Of a stretch of DNA of 8,192 bases, positions 1 through 6,480 are shown piece by piece. Source of the DNA: Ruminococcus sp. GTDB lineage: Bacteria > Bacillota_A > Clostridia > Oscillospirales > Ruminococcaceae. A model generated the notes under the pieces. The model had not been told where the DNA came from, did not search any database, and saw only the letters and a list, made by a program, of their open reading frames with translations. The stretch's first letter is position 1. Each line of letters starts with the position of its first letter. Made by a program: the position numbers and the translations under genes. Location of the stretch: assembly GCA_017418765.1 (NCBI GenBank), contig JAFOMV010000142.1:1-8192 (forward strand). Direction: 5' to 3'.

Positions 1-1
1 G

Positions 2-811
2 ATACGTTCCGTTAATCATAGGTACTATGAATATTCTTCAAGGATCCCCCGCACTTACAGCTATATCGACGAAAAGTTAAAGGCTCTCCTCAAGAATTCC
101 ATATCCAGAGGTAAGGTCGAAGCGGCCGTTACCATCAATAATATAGAGGGAAAAGATACCGAGATCGCTATCAACAAGGGCGTTGCCGAAGGCTATGTTG
201 CCGCTCTCAGAAGCGTTTCAGAAGAACTCAGCCTGACTGACGATCTCTCACTTTCAAAGCTTATTAAGCTCCCCGATATTTTCACTGTCCAGAAAACTCC
301 CGATGACGAGGAACAGGTCTGGAACGACGTTGCAGAAGTCGCTCAGGAAGCTGTTGATAAATTCGTTGAGATGCGCAGCACCGAGGGCGAACGCCTGAAG
401 AAGGATATCACCGAGAAATCCGACGGCATCCTAAGAATGGTCATGGAGGTGGAGAGACTTTCCCCAATCACTGTTGAAAATTACAGGAACCGCCTCTACA
501 AAAAACTCAGCGAAGTGCTGGAAAATAAGGATATCGACGAGCAGAGGATACTCACCGAAGCTGCTATTTTCTCCGAAAAAATTGCTGTTGATGAGGAAAC
601 TGTCCGTCTCCGCAGCCATATCTCTCAGCTGAAAAATATGCTGAATTCCAACGAGGCTGTGGGCAGAAAGCTGGATTTCATCGTTCAGGAGATGAACCGT
701 GAGGTCAATACTATCGGTTCAAAGGCTCAGGACCTCAATATCACCAAGATCGTTGTTGATATGAAGGCTGAGATCGAGAAGATCCGTGAACAGATCCAGA
801 ATATCGAATAA
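2..811 (+). CDS. yicC: YicC/YloC-family endoribonuclease, 5'-truncated by the window edge
   Basis: The reading frame is open from base 2 to the TAA at 809-811, giving 269 residues. Family members have about 290, so roughly the first 20 are missing. The visible N-terminus carries the family signature RSVNHRYYEY (fragment residues 2-11). The C-terminal domain (DUF1732 type) shows DEQR at about 179-182, GRKLDFIVQEMNRE at about 221-234, NTIGSKA at about 236-242 and a basic-acidic helix ending in EKIREQIQNIE. The first ATG in the visible frame (371) is internal and is not the start, because conserved family sequence lies upstream of it. YicC proteins are reported to be RNA endonucleases; in E. coli YicC affects turnover of the small RNA RyhB. 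The exact substrate here is unknown. It is followed 3 nt later by remA, the usual partner order in Firmicutes. Confidence 0.95.
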   Translation: MRSVNHRYYEYSSRIPRTYSYIDEKLKALLKNSISRGKVEAAVTINNIEGKDTEIAINKGVAEGYVAALRSVSEELSLTDDLSLSKLIKLPDIFTVQKTPDDEEQVWNDVAEVAQEAVDKFVEMRSTEGERLKKDITEKSDGILRMVMEVERLSPITVENYRNRLYKKLSEVLENKDIDEQRILTEAAIFSEKIAVDEETVRLRSHISQLKNMLNSNEAVGRKLDFIVQEMNREVNTIGSKAQDLNITKIVVDMKAEIEKIREQIQNIE

Positions 812-814
812 GCT

Positions 815-1072
815 ATGAAACTGGTAAATATCGGCTATGGAAATATGGTTTCTGCCGGCAGGATAATCTCCGTTGTCAGCCCGGAATCAGCGCCCATCAA
901 GCGTCTGGTGCAGGAGGCACGTGACAGCGGCAGAGCCATTGATGCCACTTTTGGAAGAAAGACAAGAGCGGTCCTTATCATGGACAGCGGACATATCGTC
1001 CTCTCGTCACTGATAACCGATACTCTTGCTGCAAGAATAAATGGTACCGGAGGTACAGAGGATAATGAATAA
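815..1072 (+). CDS. remA: RemA family DNA-binding regulator (DUF370)
   Basis: This 85-residue protein aligns over nearly its whole length with B. subtilis RemA as I remember it. NIGYGN (5-10), [15 protein letters not shown] (16-30), [11 protein letters not shown] (43-53) and [10 protein letters not shown] (55-64) are all family blocks. In B. subtilis RemA forms a ring-shaped DNA-binding oligomer that activates biofilm matrix and osmoprotection genes. Arg18, Arg50 and Arg51 matter for DNA contact there and correspond here to Arg16, Arg48 and Lys49, so one is conservatively replaced. The regulon in this organism cannot be told from the window. No clear Shine-Dalgarno sequence precedes the ATG, which lies 3 nt after the yicC stop, so translation is probably coupled to yicC. 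The last 8 nt overlap gmk. Confidence 0.93.
   Translation: MKLVNIGYGNMVSAGRIISVVSPESAPIKRLVQEARDSGRAIDATFGRKTRAVLIMDSGHIVLSSLITDTLAARINGTGGTEDNE
1049..1053 (+). promoter_or_regulatory. Ribosome binding site that decides the gmk start
   Basis: GGAGG lies inside the 3' end of remA, 11 nt before the ATG at 1065. It is downstream of the in-frame ATG at 1041, so it cannot serve that codon. This favours 1065 as the gmk start. The spacing is slightly long. Confidence 0.65.
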
Positions 1073-1670
1073 AGGCAGACTTATTGTTTTTTCCGCTCCG
1101 TCAGGCTGCGGAAAGGGTACTATGCTGGAACAGATTCTTAAAGATGAAAGATTCTGCGTTTCCGTTTCGGCTACTACAAGATCTCCCCGTGAGGGCGAGG
1201 TGAACGGCGTTAACTATCACTTCATCTCAAGAGATGAGTTCGAGCAGAGAGTTTCCGACGGCGGCTTCCTTGAATATGCGGAATACTGCGGAAATCTCTA
1301 CGGAACTCCCATGAAGGAAGTGAACGAGATGCTGGAAAAGGGCATGAATGTTATCCTCGAGATCGAGGTTCAGGGTGCTATCAAGGTCATGAACAAGAGA
1401 CCCGATGCGCTTTCAATCTTCATCGCTCCTCCGTCCATTGCCGAGCTCCGCAGACGTCTTCACAAGAGAGGAACAGAAACAGAAGATGTCATCGAGCAGC
1501 GCATCGCTCAGGCTTCAAACGAAGTCGCTCTTGCTGCAAAGTATGACTATATCATCGTGAACGATGCCCTTGAGGACGCTGTTGACGATTTCTTCCACGT
1601 TGTCCGTGCAGAACAGCTCAGATCAGACAAGAGACCTGAGATCATTGCGGACATTATCAAAAATTCGTAA
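1065..1670 (+). CDS. gmk: Guanylate kinase
   Basis: Guanylate kinase phosphorylates GMP to GDP with ATP in the cytoplasm and feeds GTP and dGTP synthesis. With the ATG at 1065 the protein has 201 residues, the usual length, and begins [19 protein letters not shown]. The P-loop GxxGxGKGT appears as SGCGKGT (13-19), with Ala where most homologues have Gly just before the Pro. The GMP-binding segment is visible as [17 protein letters not shown], and EIEVQGA follows in the core. A lid-region helix [10 protein letters not shown] and the C-terminal YDYIIVND are also typical. An earlier in-frame ATG at 1041 would add eight non-conserved residues and lacks its own ribosome site, so it is rejected. 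The start overlaps the remA stop (ATGAATAA), consistent with coupled translation. Gmk is a known target of (p)ppGpp in Firmicutes; nothing in the DNA itself shows regulation. Confidence 0.97.
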   Translation: MNKGRLIVFSAPSGCGKGTMLEQILKDERFCVSVSATTRSPREGEVNGVNYHFISRDEFEQRVSDGGFLEYAEYCGNLYGTPMKEVNEMLEKGMNVILEIEVQGAIKVMNKRPDALSIFIAPPSIAELRRRLHKRGTETEDVIEQRIAQASNEVALAAKYDYIIVNDALEDAVDDFFHVVRAEQLRSDKRPEIIADIIKNS

Positions 1671-1678
1671 GCCAACTG

Positions 1679-1694
1679 CACAGCTTATGCTGTG
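1679..1694 (+). repeat. Small perfect palindrome in the gmk-rpoZ gap
   Basis: CACAGC, loop TTAT, then GCTGTG form a perfect 6-bp stem in the only gap of more than 25 nt between yicC and rsmB. No T-run follows, so it is not a standard rho-independent terminator. It ends 13 nt before the rpoZ ribosome site. It could be an mRNA processing or stabilising hairpin or a protein-binding palindrome; nothing here decides between these. Confidence 0.5.
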
Positions 1695-1707
1695 AGAATA
1701 TATAATA

Positions 1708-1713
1708 GAGGTG
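1708..1713 (+). promoter_or_regulatory. Ribosome binding site that decides the rpoZ start
   Basis: GAGGTG lies 6 nt before the ATG at 1720. The alternative in-frame GTG at 1711 is part of this site and has no ribosome site of its own at a proper distance, so ATG 1720 is the likely start. Confidence 0.75.
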
Positions 1714-1719
1714 TATAAA

Positions 1720-1929
1720 ATGCTCAGACCTGCTGTAAACCAGATCATATCCAAGAACGAAAGCTGTTATTCACTTGTTATCGCTGTTGCAAAGCGTGCA
1801 AGAGAGATCGCTGATGAACTCTACGCAAACGGCGAAACTCTTGAAGAAAAGCCTGTTAAGACCGCTGTTGAGGAGCTCGCAAGCGGCAAGTGCAAGATAG
1901 TCAACACTGCTCCGCAGACTAACGAATAA
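1720..1929 (+). CDS. rpoZ: RNA polymerase omega subunit
   Basis: Omega is a small subunit of RNA polymerase that helps beta' fold and stay in the complex. The protein has 69 residues from ATG 1720, near the length of Firmicutes omega proteins. It begins MLRPAVNQII, matching the MLxPSIDxLL-type start of homologues. It then shows YSLVIAVAKRAREIADEL, the conserved core helix, and KPVKTAVEELASGK, which matches the conserved segment before the short variable tail. Starting at GTG 1711 would add three residues with no counterpart in the family. The position directly after gmk is the standard one. The stop overlaps the priA start by one base (TAATG), so priA translation is probably coupled to rpoZ. 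Confidence 0.94.
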   Translation: MLRPAVNQIISKNESCYSLVIAVAKRAREIADELYANGETLEEKPVKTAVEELASGKCKIVNTAPQTNE

Positions 1930-4373
1930 TGCCTCTTATTGCGGAGATCGCCGTCAGCGGAACTGCATATTCCTTTGATATGCTGTTCAGCTATTCGGTG
2001 CCCGACAATATCATGGCGAAGGCCGGCTGCCGTGTGCTTGTCCCTTTCGGACGAGGAAACAAACGGCGTATCGGCGTTATCATGAAGCTTTCTCAGGATA
2101 GCGGCAAGAAGCTGAAAGCTATCGTTTCTCAGGTTGATGATGAACCTGTTGTATCCGATGAACTGCTTCAGCTCGCCCTGTATCTGAGAGAGAATACTTA
2201 CTGTACCTACTACGACGCAGTCAGGATAATGCTTCCTCCTGCCATGAGCGTGAGGGCAAAGGAAAGGTTTACATTAGTGAAAAATTTCACAGACTTTTCT
2301 GCGCTTTCAGATGAAGCCCATGAGCTGCTGGAGAAGCTTAAAGAGATACCCGACAACAAGTCACTCAACGAAGTGCTGGAGAATTATATCCTTGAAAACG
2401 GCAGGAGACTGCCCGATGAACTCTGCGATGCAGGGGCGATGGAGTCTGATAATATCTTCAGACAGGCTGTAGGTGATGCCGCCGTAAAAATGGTGCGGCT
2501 TTCGGATAAGTATCTCAGTGACCCCGACAGTTTCGACCTTACACCAAAACAAAAGATAGTTGCGGATTTTTTGTCGGAGTACGGCGCTGCGGCTGAGAAA
2601 GAAGCTGCATATATGTGCGGTGTCACTCAGGCTGTGGTCAAGCGCCTTGTTGCGGGAGGAGCTGCCGCTGAATACGACATGGAGGTATTCCGCCATGTTG
2701 AGGACGGCTCTGAAGAAAAATGCGACCCCGACAAAATAGTTCTCTCGGATGAACAGCAGTCCGCTCATGACGCTGTGCTCTCAGCTCTCTTTGACAGGAA
2801 GGCAGCTGCTTTTCTGCTGCATGGCGTTACGGGAAGCGGTAAGACTTCAGTCTTTGAGAAGCTTATATCCGATACAGTTAAAATGGGAAGGCAGGCTATG
2901 CTGCTCATCCCGGAAATAGGCCTTACTCCTCAGATACTCCGCAGATTCCGCTCGCTTTTCGGTGAAAGAGTAGCTGTTATCCACAGCGGACTTTCACAGG
3001 GGCAGCGTCTCGATGAGTACAAGAGGATAAAGAATGGCAGCGCTGATATAGTCATCGGCACAAGAAGTGCGGTATTTGCACCTCTTGATAATATCGGCAT
3101 CATCATAGTCGATGAGGAAGGTGAGCGCTCCTACAAATCCGACAGCTCGCCGAGATACATGACACATGATATCGCAAGACAGCGATGTGGTTACCACAAG
3201 GCTGTGCTTCTGCTGGCATCGGCTACTCCATCGGTGGAGAGCTACTATCTGGCGGAAAAAGGCGTGTACAGGCTGCTGGAGATGAATAAACGCTACAGCA
3301 CTTCGCCTCTGCCCGAGGTAAGTATCGTCGATATGAATCTGGAGCGTGAAGATGGCAACAAGACGGAATTCAGCCGCAAACTGGCTGAGGAGCTGAGCCG
3401 CAATCTGGCAAACGGCGAGCAGTCCATACTTCTGCTCAATCGCCGTGGCTACCATACGGTCATAAGCTGCTGCGACTGCTATCAGCCCGTATATTGCCCG
3501 AATTGCTCCGTACCGCTTACCTACCACAAGAAAAATGACAAGCTGATGTGCCACTACTGCGGCTACGTCAGCGAGAAGATAACAGCCTGTCCAAGCTGCG
3601 GCTCGGAAAGGCTTAGGAATATGGGGTTCGGCACTCAGAAGCTGGAGGAAGAACTTGCGGTGTATTTCCCGCAGGCGAGAGTTCTCCGCATGGACGCTGA
3701 TACCACTTTCTCCCGATATTCCTACGAAAAGAACTTTGCAGACTTCCGTGACGGGAAGTACGACATAATGATAGGCACTCAGATGATAGGCAAGGGACTT
3801 GACTTCCCCGATGTTACGCTGGTCGGAGTGCTTTCTGTCGATAAAGCCCTGTTTGCAGGGGATTTCCGAAGCTACGAGCGCACATTCTCACTTATCACTC
3901 AGGTAGTGGGACGAAGCGGACGCGGCGAAAGGCAGGGACGGGCGATACTTCAGACTTTTATGCCTGAGCATTACATAATGAATCTGGCTGCGGCACAGGA
4001 CTACAAAAGCTTCTATAACGAAGAAATAGCCATCCGCCGTGCCATGATATTTCCGCCTGTCTGCGATATGGCGGTGTTCTGCTTTGCGGCAAATGACGAA
4101 TCAGCCGTTCAGAAAGGCGCAGACGCTGTACTTGCCCTGATGAAAGAAAAGCTGGAAAGGATGCAGCCGAAAACTCCTATACGTGTGCTTGGCCCTGTCA
4201 GAGCCTCATACGGGAGAATAAACGGCAAATTCCGATACAGAATAATAATGAAATGCAAAAATAACGCCGAGATACGTGGTTTCATCAGTTCGCTGCTGAC
4301 GGAGGCTGTAAATCTGAAAGAAATGAAAGGCGTTGCCCTGTATGCTGATATGAACGGCGATATCGGGGTATGA
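1929..4373 (+). CDS. priA: Primosomal protein PriA, replication restart 3'-to-5' helicase
   Basis: PriA recognises stalled or collapsed forks and reloads the replicative helicase. The 814-residue protein has the N-terminal fork-binding region (MPLIAEIAV...FSYSVP), a winged-helix linker and the helicase core. The Walker A motif GVTGSGKT is at 299-306, motif II at 395-398, ASATPSVES follows as motif III, and motif VI is QVVGRSGR (658-665). Four cysteine pairs of the inserted zinc-binding domain are complete: CCDC (514-517), CPNC (523-526), CHYC (541-544) and CPSC (554-557). Motif II reads DEEG instead of the usual DEEH, and the nearby RYHARD-type segment reads RYMTHD; the rest is intact, so the gene looks functional. 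No Shine-Dalgarno is visible, and the ATG overlaps the rpoZ stop. In B. subtilis coaBC lies between rpoZ and priA; it is absent here. Confidence 0.96.
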   Translation: MPLIAEIAVSGTAYSFDMLFSYSVPDNIMAKAGCRVLVPFGRGNKRRIGVIMKLSQDSGKKLKAIVSQVDDEPVVSDELLQLALYLRENTYCTYYDAVRIMLPPAMSVRAKERFTLVKNFTDFSALSDEAHELLEKLKEIPDNKSLNEVLENYILENGRRLPDELCDAGAMESDNIFRQAVGDAAVKMVRLSDKYLSDPDSFDLTPKQKIVADFLSEYGAAAEKEAAYMCGVTQAVVKRLVAGGAAAEYDMEVFRHVEDGSEEKCDPDKIVLSDEQQSAHDAVLSALFDRKAAAFLLHGVTGSGKTSVFEKLISDTVKMGRQAMLLIPEIGLTPQILRRFRSLFGERVAVIHSGLSQGQRLDEYKRIKNGSADIVIGTRSAVFAPLDNIGIIIVDEEGERSYKSDSSPRYMTHDIARQRCGYHKAVLLLASATPSVESYYLAEKGVYRLLEMNKRYSTSPLPEVSIVDMNLEREDGNKTEFSRKLAEELSRNLANGEQSILLLNRRGYHTVISCCDCYQPVYCPNCSVPLTYHKKNDKLMCHYCGYVSEKITACPSCGSERLRNMGFGTQKLEEELAVYFPQARVLRMDADTTFSRYSYEKNFADFRDGKYDIMIGTQMIGKGLDFPDVTLVGVLSVDKALFAGDFRSYERTFSLITQVVGRSGRGERQGRAILQTFMPEHYIMNLAAAQDYKSFYNEEIAIRRAMIFPPVCDMAVFCFAANDESAVQKGADAVLALMKEKLERMQPKTPIRVLGPVRASYGRINGKFRYRIIMKCKNNAEIRGFISSLLTEAVNLKEMKGVALYADMNGDIGV

Positions 4374-4395
4374 TATATGCGAAAGGAAGAACAAA

Positions 4396-4857
4396 ATGGC
4401 GCTTAGAAAAATTCTGACCGACAAAGACGAAAGCCTGCACAAGGTTTGCAAGCCTGTTGATAAATTCGACGAAAAGCTGGCTGTAATTCTTGATGATATG
4501 CATGAGACTCTTGACAAGGCTATGGGTGTCGGACTTGCAGCTCCTCAGATAGGACTGTGCAGAAGAATATTCATCATGCACCTTGAGGAGGGCAATTTCG
4601 AGTGTATAAACCCCGAAATTACACAGAAGGAAGGCAAGCAGAGAGTGCAGGAGGGCTGCCTTTCATGCCCGAATATCTGGGGATATGTTACACGTCCTAT
4701 GAAATGCCATCTGAAGGCTCAGGACAGAAACGGCAACTGGTTCGAGAGAGATTTTGAAGGCCTCGGAGCTCAGTGTACCTGCCATGAAAATGACCATCTT
4801 GACGGTCATGTATTCACTGAGATAGTCGAGGAATTCTTCGTTCCCGAGGAGGAATGA
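4396..4857 (+). CDS. def: Peptide deformylase
   Basis: Peptide deformylase removes the formyl group from the N-terminal methionine of new proteins as they leave the ribosome. At 153 residues it has the compact type-1 size. All three family motifs are present: GVGLAAPQ (44-51), EGCLS (86-90) with metal ligand Cys88, and HENDHLDG (130-137) with ligands His130 and His134 and catalytic Glu131. The residue before the HExxH motif is Cys where Gln is common, and the protein has eight cysteines in all, which may reflect an anaerobic lifestyle. A GAAAGGA-type ribosome site precedes the ATG by about 8 nt. fmt starts one base after the stop, pairing the enzyme that removes formyl groups with the one that adds them. 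Confidence 0.97.
   Translation: MALRKILTDKDESLHKVCKPVDKFDEKLAVILDDMHETLDKAMGVGLAAPQIGLCRRIFIMHLEEGNFECINPEITQKEGKQRVQEGCLSCPNIWGYVTRPMKCHLKAQDRNGNWFERDFEGLGAQCTCHENDHLDGHVFTEIVEEFFVPEEE
4847..4852 (+). promoter_or_regulatory. fmt ribosome binding site inside the def 3' end
   Basis: A perfect AGGAGG lies within the last codons of def, 6 nt before the fmt ATG at 4859. Its position means ribosomes finishing def reach the fmt start at once, which supports coupled synthesis of the two enzymes. Confidence 0.8.
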
Positions 4858-4858
4858 C

Positions 4859-5800
4859 ATGAAAATAGTATTTATGGGCAGCCCGGAATTTTCAGTTCCC
4901 TGCCTTAAAGTGCTTGCTGAGAGCAAGCATGAGGTAGCGGCTGTATTCACTCAGCCTGACAAGGCAAGAGGCAGACGAGGCAATCAGCTGGTACCTACTG
5001 CGGTAAAGGCTGCGGCTTTAGAGTACGGCTATCAGGTTTATCAGCCCCTTTCACTCAGAAAGGGTGAGGATGCCGAGAAATCCATACAGGTGCTTAGAGA
5101 CATCGCCCCTGATCTTATTGTAGTTACCGCTTACGGACAGATACTGCCGAAAGAGGTGCTTGAACTGCCGAAATACGGCTGTATCAACATTCACGCTTCA
5201 CTTCTGCCGAAGTACAGAGGAGCTGCTCCCATAAACTGGGTCATCCTCAACGGGGAGACAGAAACAGGCGTAACTTCAATGCAGATGGGCGAAGGTCTTG
5301 ACACAGGCGATATGCTTATCAAGAAAGCCACAAAAATAGGTGAAAACGAGACCTATGAGGAACTCTATGAAAGACTTGCTGTCATGGGCGGAGAGGTACT
5401 TGCGGAGACTCTTGAAGCTGTGGAAAACGGCACTCTTTCTCCTGAGAAGCAGGATGATTCGCTCTCATGCTATTCGCCTATGATAAGTAAGGATATGAGC
5501 GCTCTGGACTTCTCAAAAACTGCCGCTGAGGTACACAATACCATTCGTGGCGTTACAGGCTTCACAATGCTGGACGGCAAGAGACTGAAGGTGTTCAGAT
5601 CTGAGATTTCGGACAATATTGCTCAGGATGCAGAAAATGGTTCCATAGTCGATGAAAAGCGTTTTGCAGTGAAGTGCGGTGACGGTAAGGCTGTAATATT
5701 TACCGAAGTTCAGCCTGAAGGTAAAAAACGCATGAAAACTGATGATTTTATAAGAGGAAAAAAGCTCGCAAAGGGTGAAGTATTAGGAGGTAACTCATGA
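4859..5800 (+). CDS. fmt: Methionyl-tRNA formyltransferase
   Basis: Fmt transfers a formyl group from 10-formyl-tetrahydrofolate to the methionine of initiator tRNA. The protein has 313 residues. The catalytic domain begins MKIVFMGSPEFSVPCL and contains the tRNA-contact loop TQPDKARGRRG (31-41), the folate-binding AYGQILP (91-97) and the signature NIHASLLPKYRGAAP (110-124). The catalytic residues Asn110, His112 and Asp148 are all present, the last in GLDTGD. The C-terminal tRNA-binding domain starts near residue 207 (YSPMISK) and continues through the LDGKRLKV segment. Between TIRG and LDGKRLKV the usual NPWPGA-type loop is shortened to VTGFTM. The reading frame is uninterrupted, so this looks like a natural variant. 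The stop overlaps the next start as ATGA. Confidence 0.97.
   Translation: MKIVFMGSPEFSVPCLKVLAESKHEVAAVFTQPDKARGRRGNQLVPTAVKAAALEYGYQVYQPLSLRKGEDAEKSIQVLRDIAPDLIVVTAYGQILPKEVLELPKYGCINIHASLLPKYRGAAPINWVILNGETETGVTSMQMGEGLDTGDMLIKKATKIGENETYEELYERLAVMGGEVLAETLEAVENGTLSPEKQDDSLSCYSPMISKDMSALDFSKTAAEVHNTIRGVTGFTMLDGKRLKVFRSEISDNIAQDAENGSIVDEKRFAVKCGDGKAVIFTEVQPEGKKRMKTDDFIRGKKLAKGEVLGGNS
5785..5791 (+). promoter_or_regulatory. Strong ribosome binding site for the zinc peptidase
   Basis: AGGAGGT inside the fmt 3' end sits 5 nt before ATG 5797, a near-ideal site. It fixes the start of the peptidase at the codon that overlaps the fmt stop. Confidence 0.8.
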
Positions 5801-6480
5801 ACGTTTCATATCTTGTGTATTTGCTGATAATGCTGGTTCTGCCCATATTAGCAGAAGTAAATGTTACACGAACATTTAAAAAATACAACATGGTACGCAA
5901 TTCAAGAGGTCTTACTGCCGATCAGGTGGCAAGGATGATACTTGACAGCAATGGCCTTTATAATACAAAGATCGAGTTTATAAGCGGAAACCTGAGCGAT
6001 CATTATGATCCGAGGGCAAACGTAGTCCGCCTTTCCAACTCCACATACGGACAGATATCCGTAGCTGCTATCGGAGTTGCTGCACATGAGTGTGGTCATG
6101 CCTGTCAGCATGCTGAGGGATACCTCCCGATACGCATGAGATCAGCTGTTGTACCTGTTACAAATATCTGTTCAAGGCTGTGGTATCTGGTGTTCCTCAT
6201 CGGTCTGATATTCAGCAATATGACTATCGGAACCAACCTTATCTTACTGTCTGTTATCATGTTTGCGGCAGTAGTGCTGTTTCAGATAATAACTCTCCCT
6301 ACAGAGCTGAATGCCAGCAGGAGAGCTATGGCTACCCTTGAGAGGGATGGCATACTTGAAAGCGATGAGCTGCCAAAAGCAAGAAAAGTGCTTACAGCTG
6401 CTGCTATGACATATGTTGCAGGTCTTGTTGTTTCAATGATACAGTTCCTCAGACTTCTTACTCTTTCAAGGAGAAGATAA
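5797..6480 (+). CDS. Membrane zinc metallopeptidase, YugP family (Zn_peptidase_2)
   Basis: This 227-residue protein matches the family of B. subtilis YugP. The zinc motif HECGH is at 97-101, followed by ACQHAEGY. A conserved downstream block TLPTELNASRRA (166-177) probably supplies the third metal ligand, Glu170. Hydrophobic segments at about 4-19, 128-139, 147-167 and 199-218 indicate an integral membrane protein with the active site between the first and second. The N-terminal segment has no signal-peptidase site and is more likely an anchor. Substrates for this family are not known to me; membrane protein quality control is a guess from fold and location. The gene overlaps fmt by 4 nt and rsmB by 1 nt, so it is made with translation and ribosome-modification enzymes. 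I recall it at this place in other Clostridia, though not in the B. subtilis cluster. Confidence 0.9.
   Translation: MNVSYLVYLLIMLVLPILAEVNVTRTFKKYNMVRNSRGLTADQVARMILDSNGLYNTKIEFISGNLSDHYDPRANVVRLSNSTYGQISVAAIGVAAHECGHACQHAEGYLPIRMRSAVVPVTNICSRLWYLVFLIGLIFSNMTIGTNLILLSVIMFAAVVLFQIITLPTELNASRRAMATLERDGILESDELPKARKVLTAAAMTYVAGLVVSMIQFLRLLTLSRRR
6468..6473 (+). promoter_or_regulatory. rsmB ribosome binding site
   Basis: AAGGAG at the end of the peptidase gene lies 6 nt before ATG 6480, whose first base is the last base of the peptidase stop (TAATG). It supports this start for rsmB. Confidence 0.75.

Noticed and set aside
1041..1064. Earlier in-frame ATG for gmk
   Set aside because: It adds eight residues not found in the family, and the GGAGG site lies downstream of it.
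1701..1706. TATAAT resembling a promoter -10 box upstream of rpoZ
   Set aside because: No acceptable -35 element lies 16-18 nt upstream (the site reads GCACAG), there is no extended -10 TG, and transcription starting about 7 nt downstream would cut into the rpoZ ribosome site.
1711..1719. GTG start for rpoZ
   Set aside because: The GTG is part of the ribosome site for ATG 1720, and the family alignment begins at the ATG.
2994..3554. Antisense reading frame (186 codons) opposite priA
   Set aside because: It is a mirror of the conserved helicase region and has no independent coding signal.
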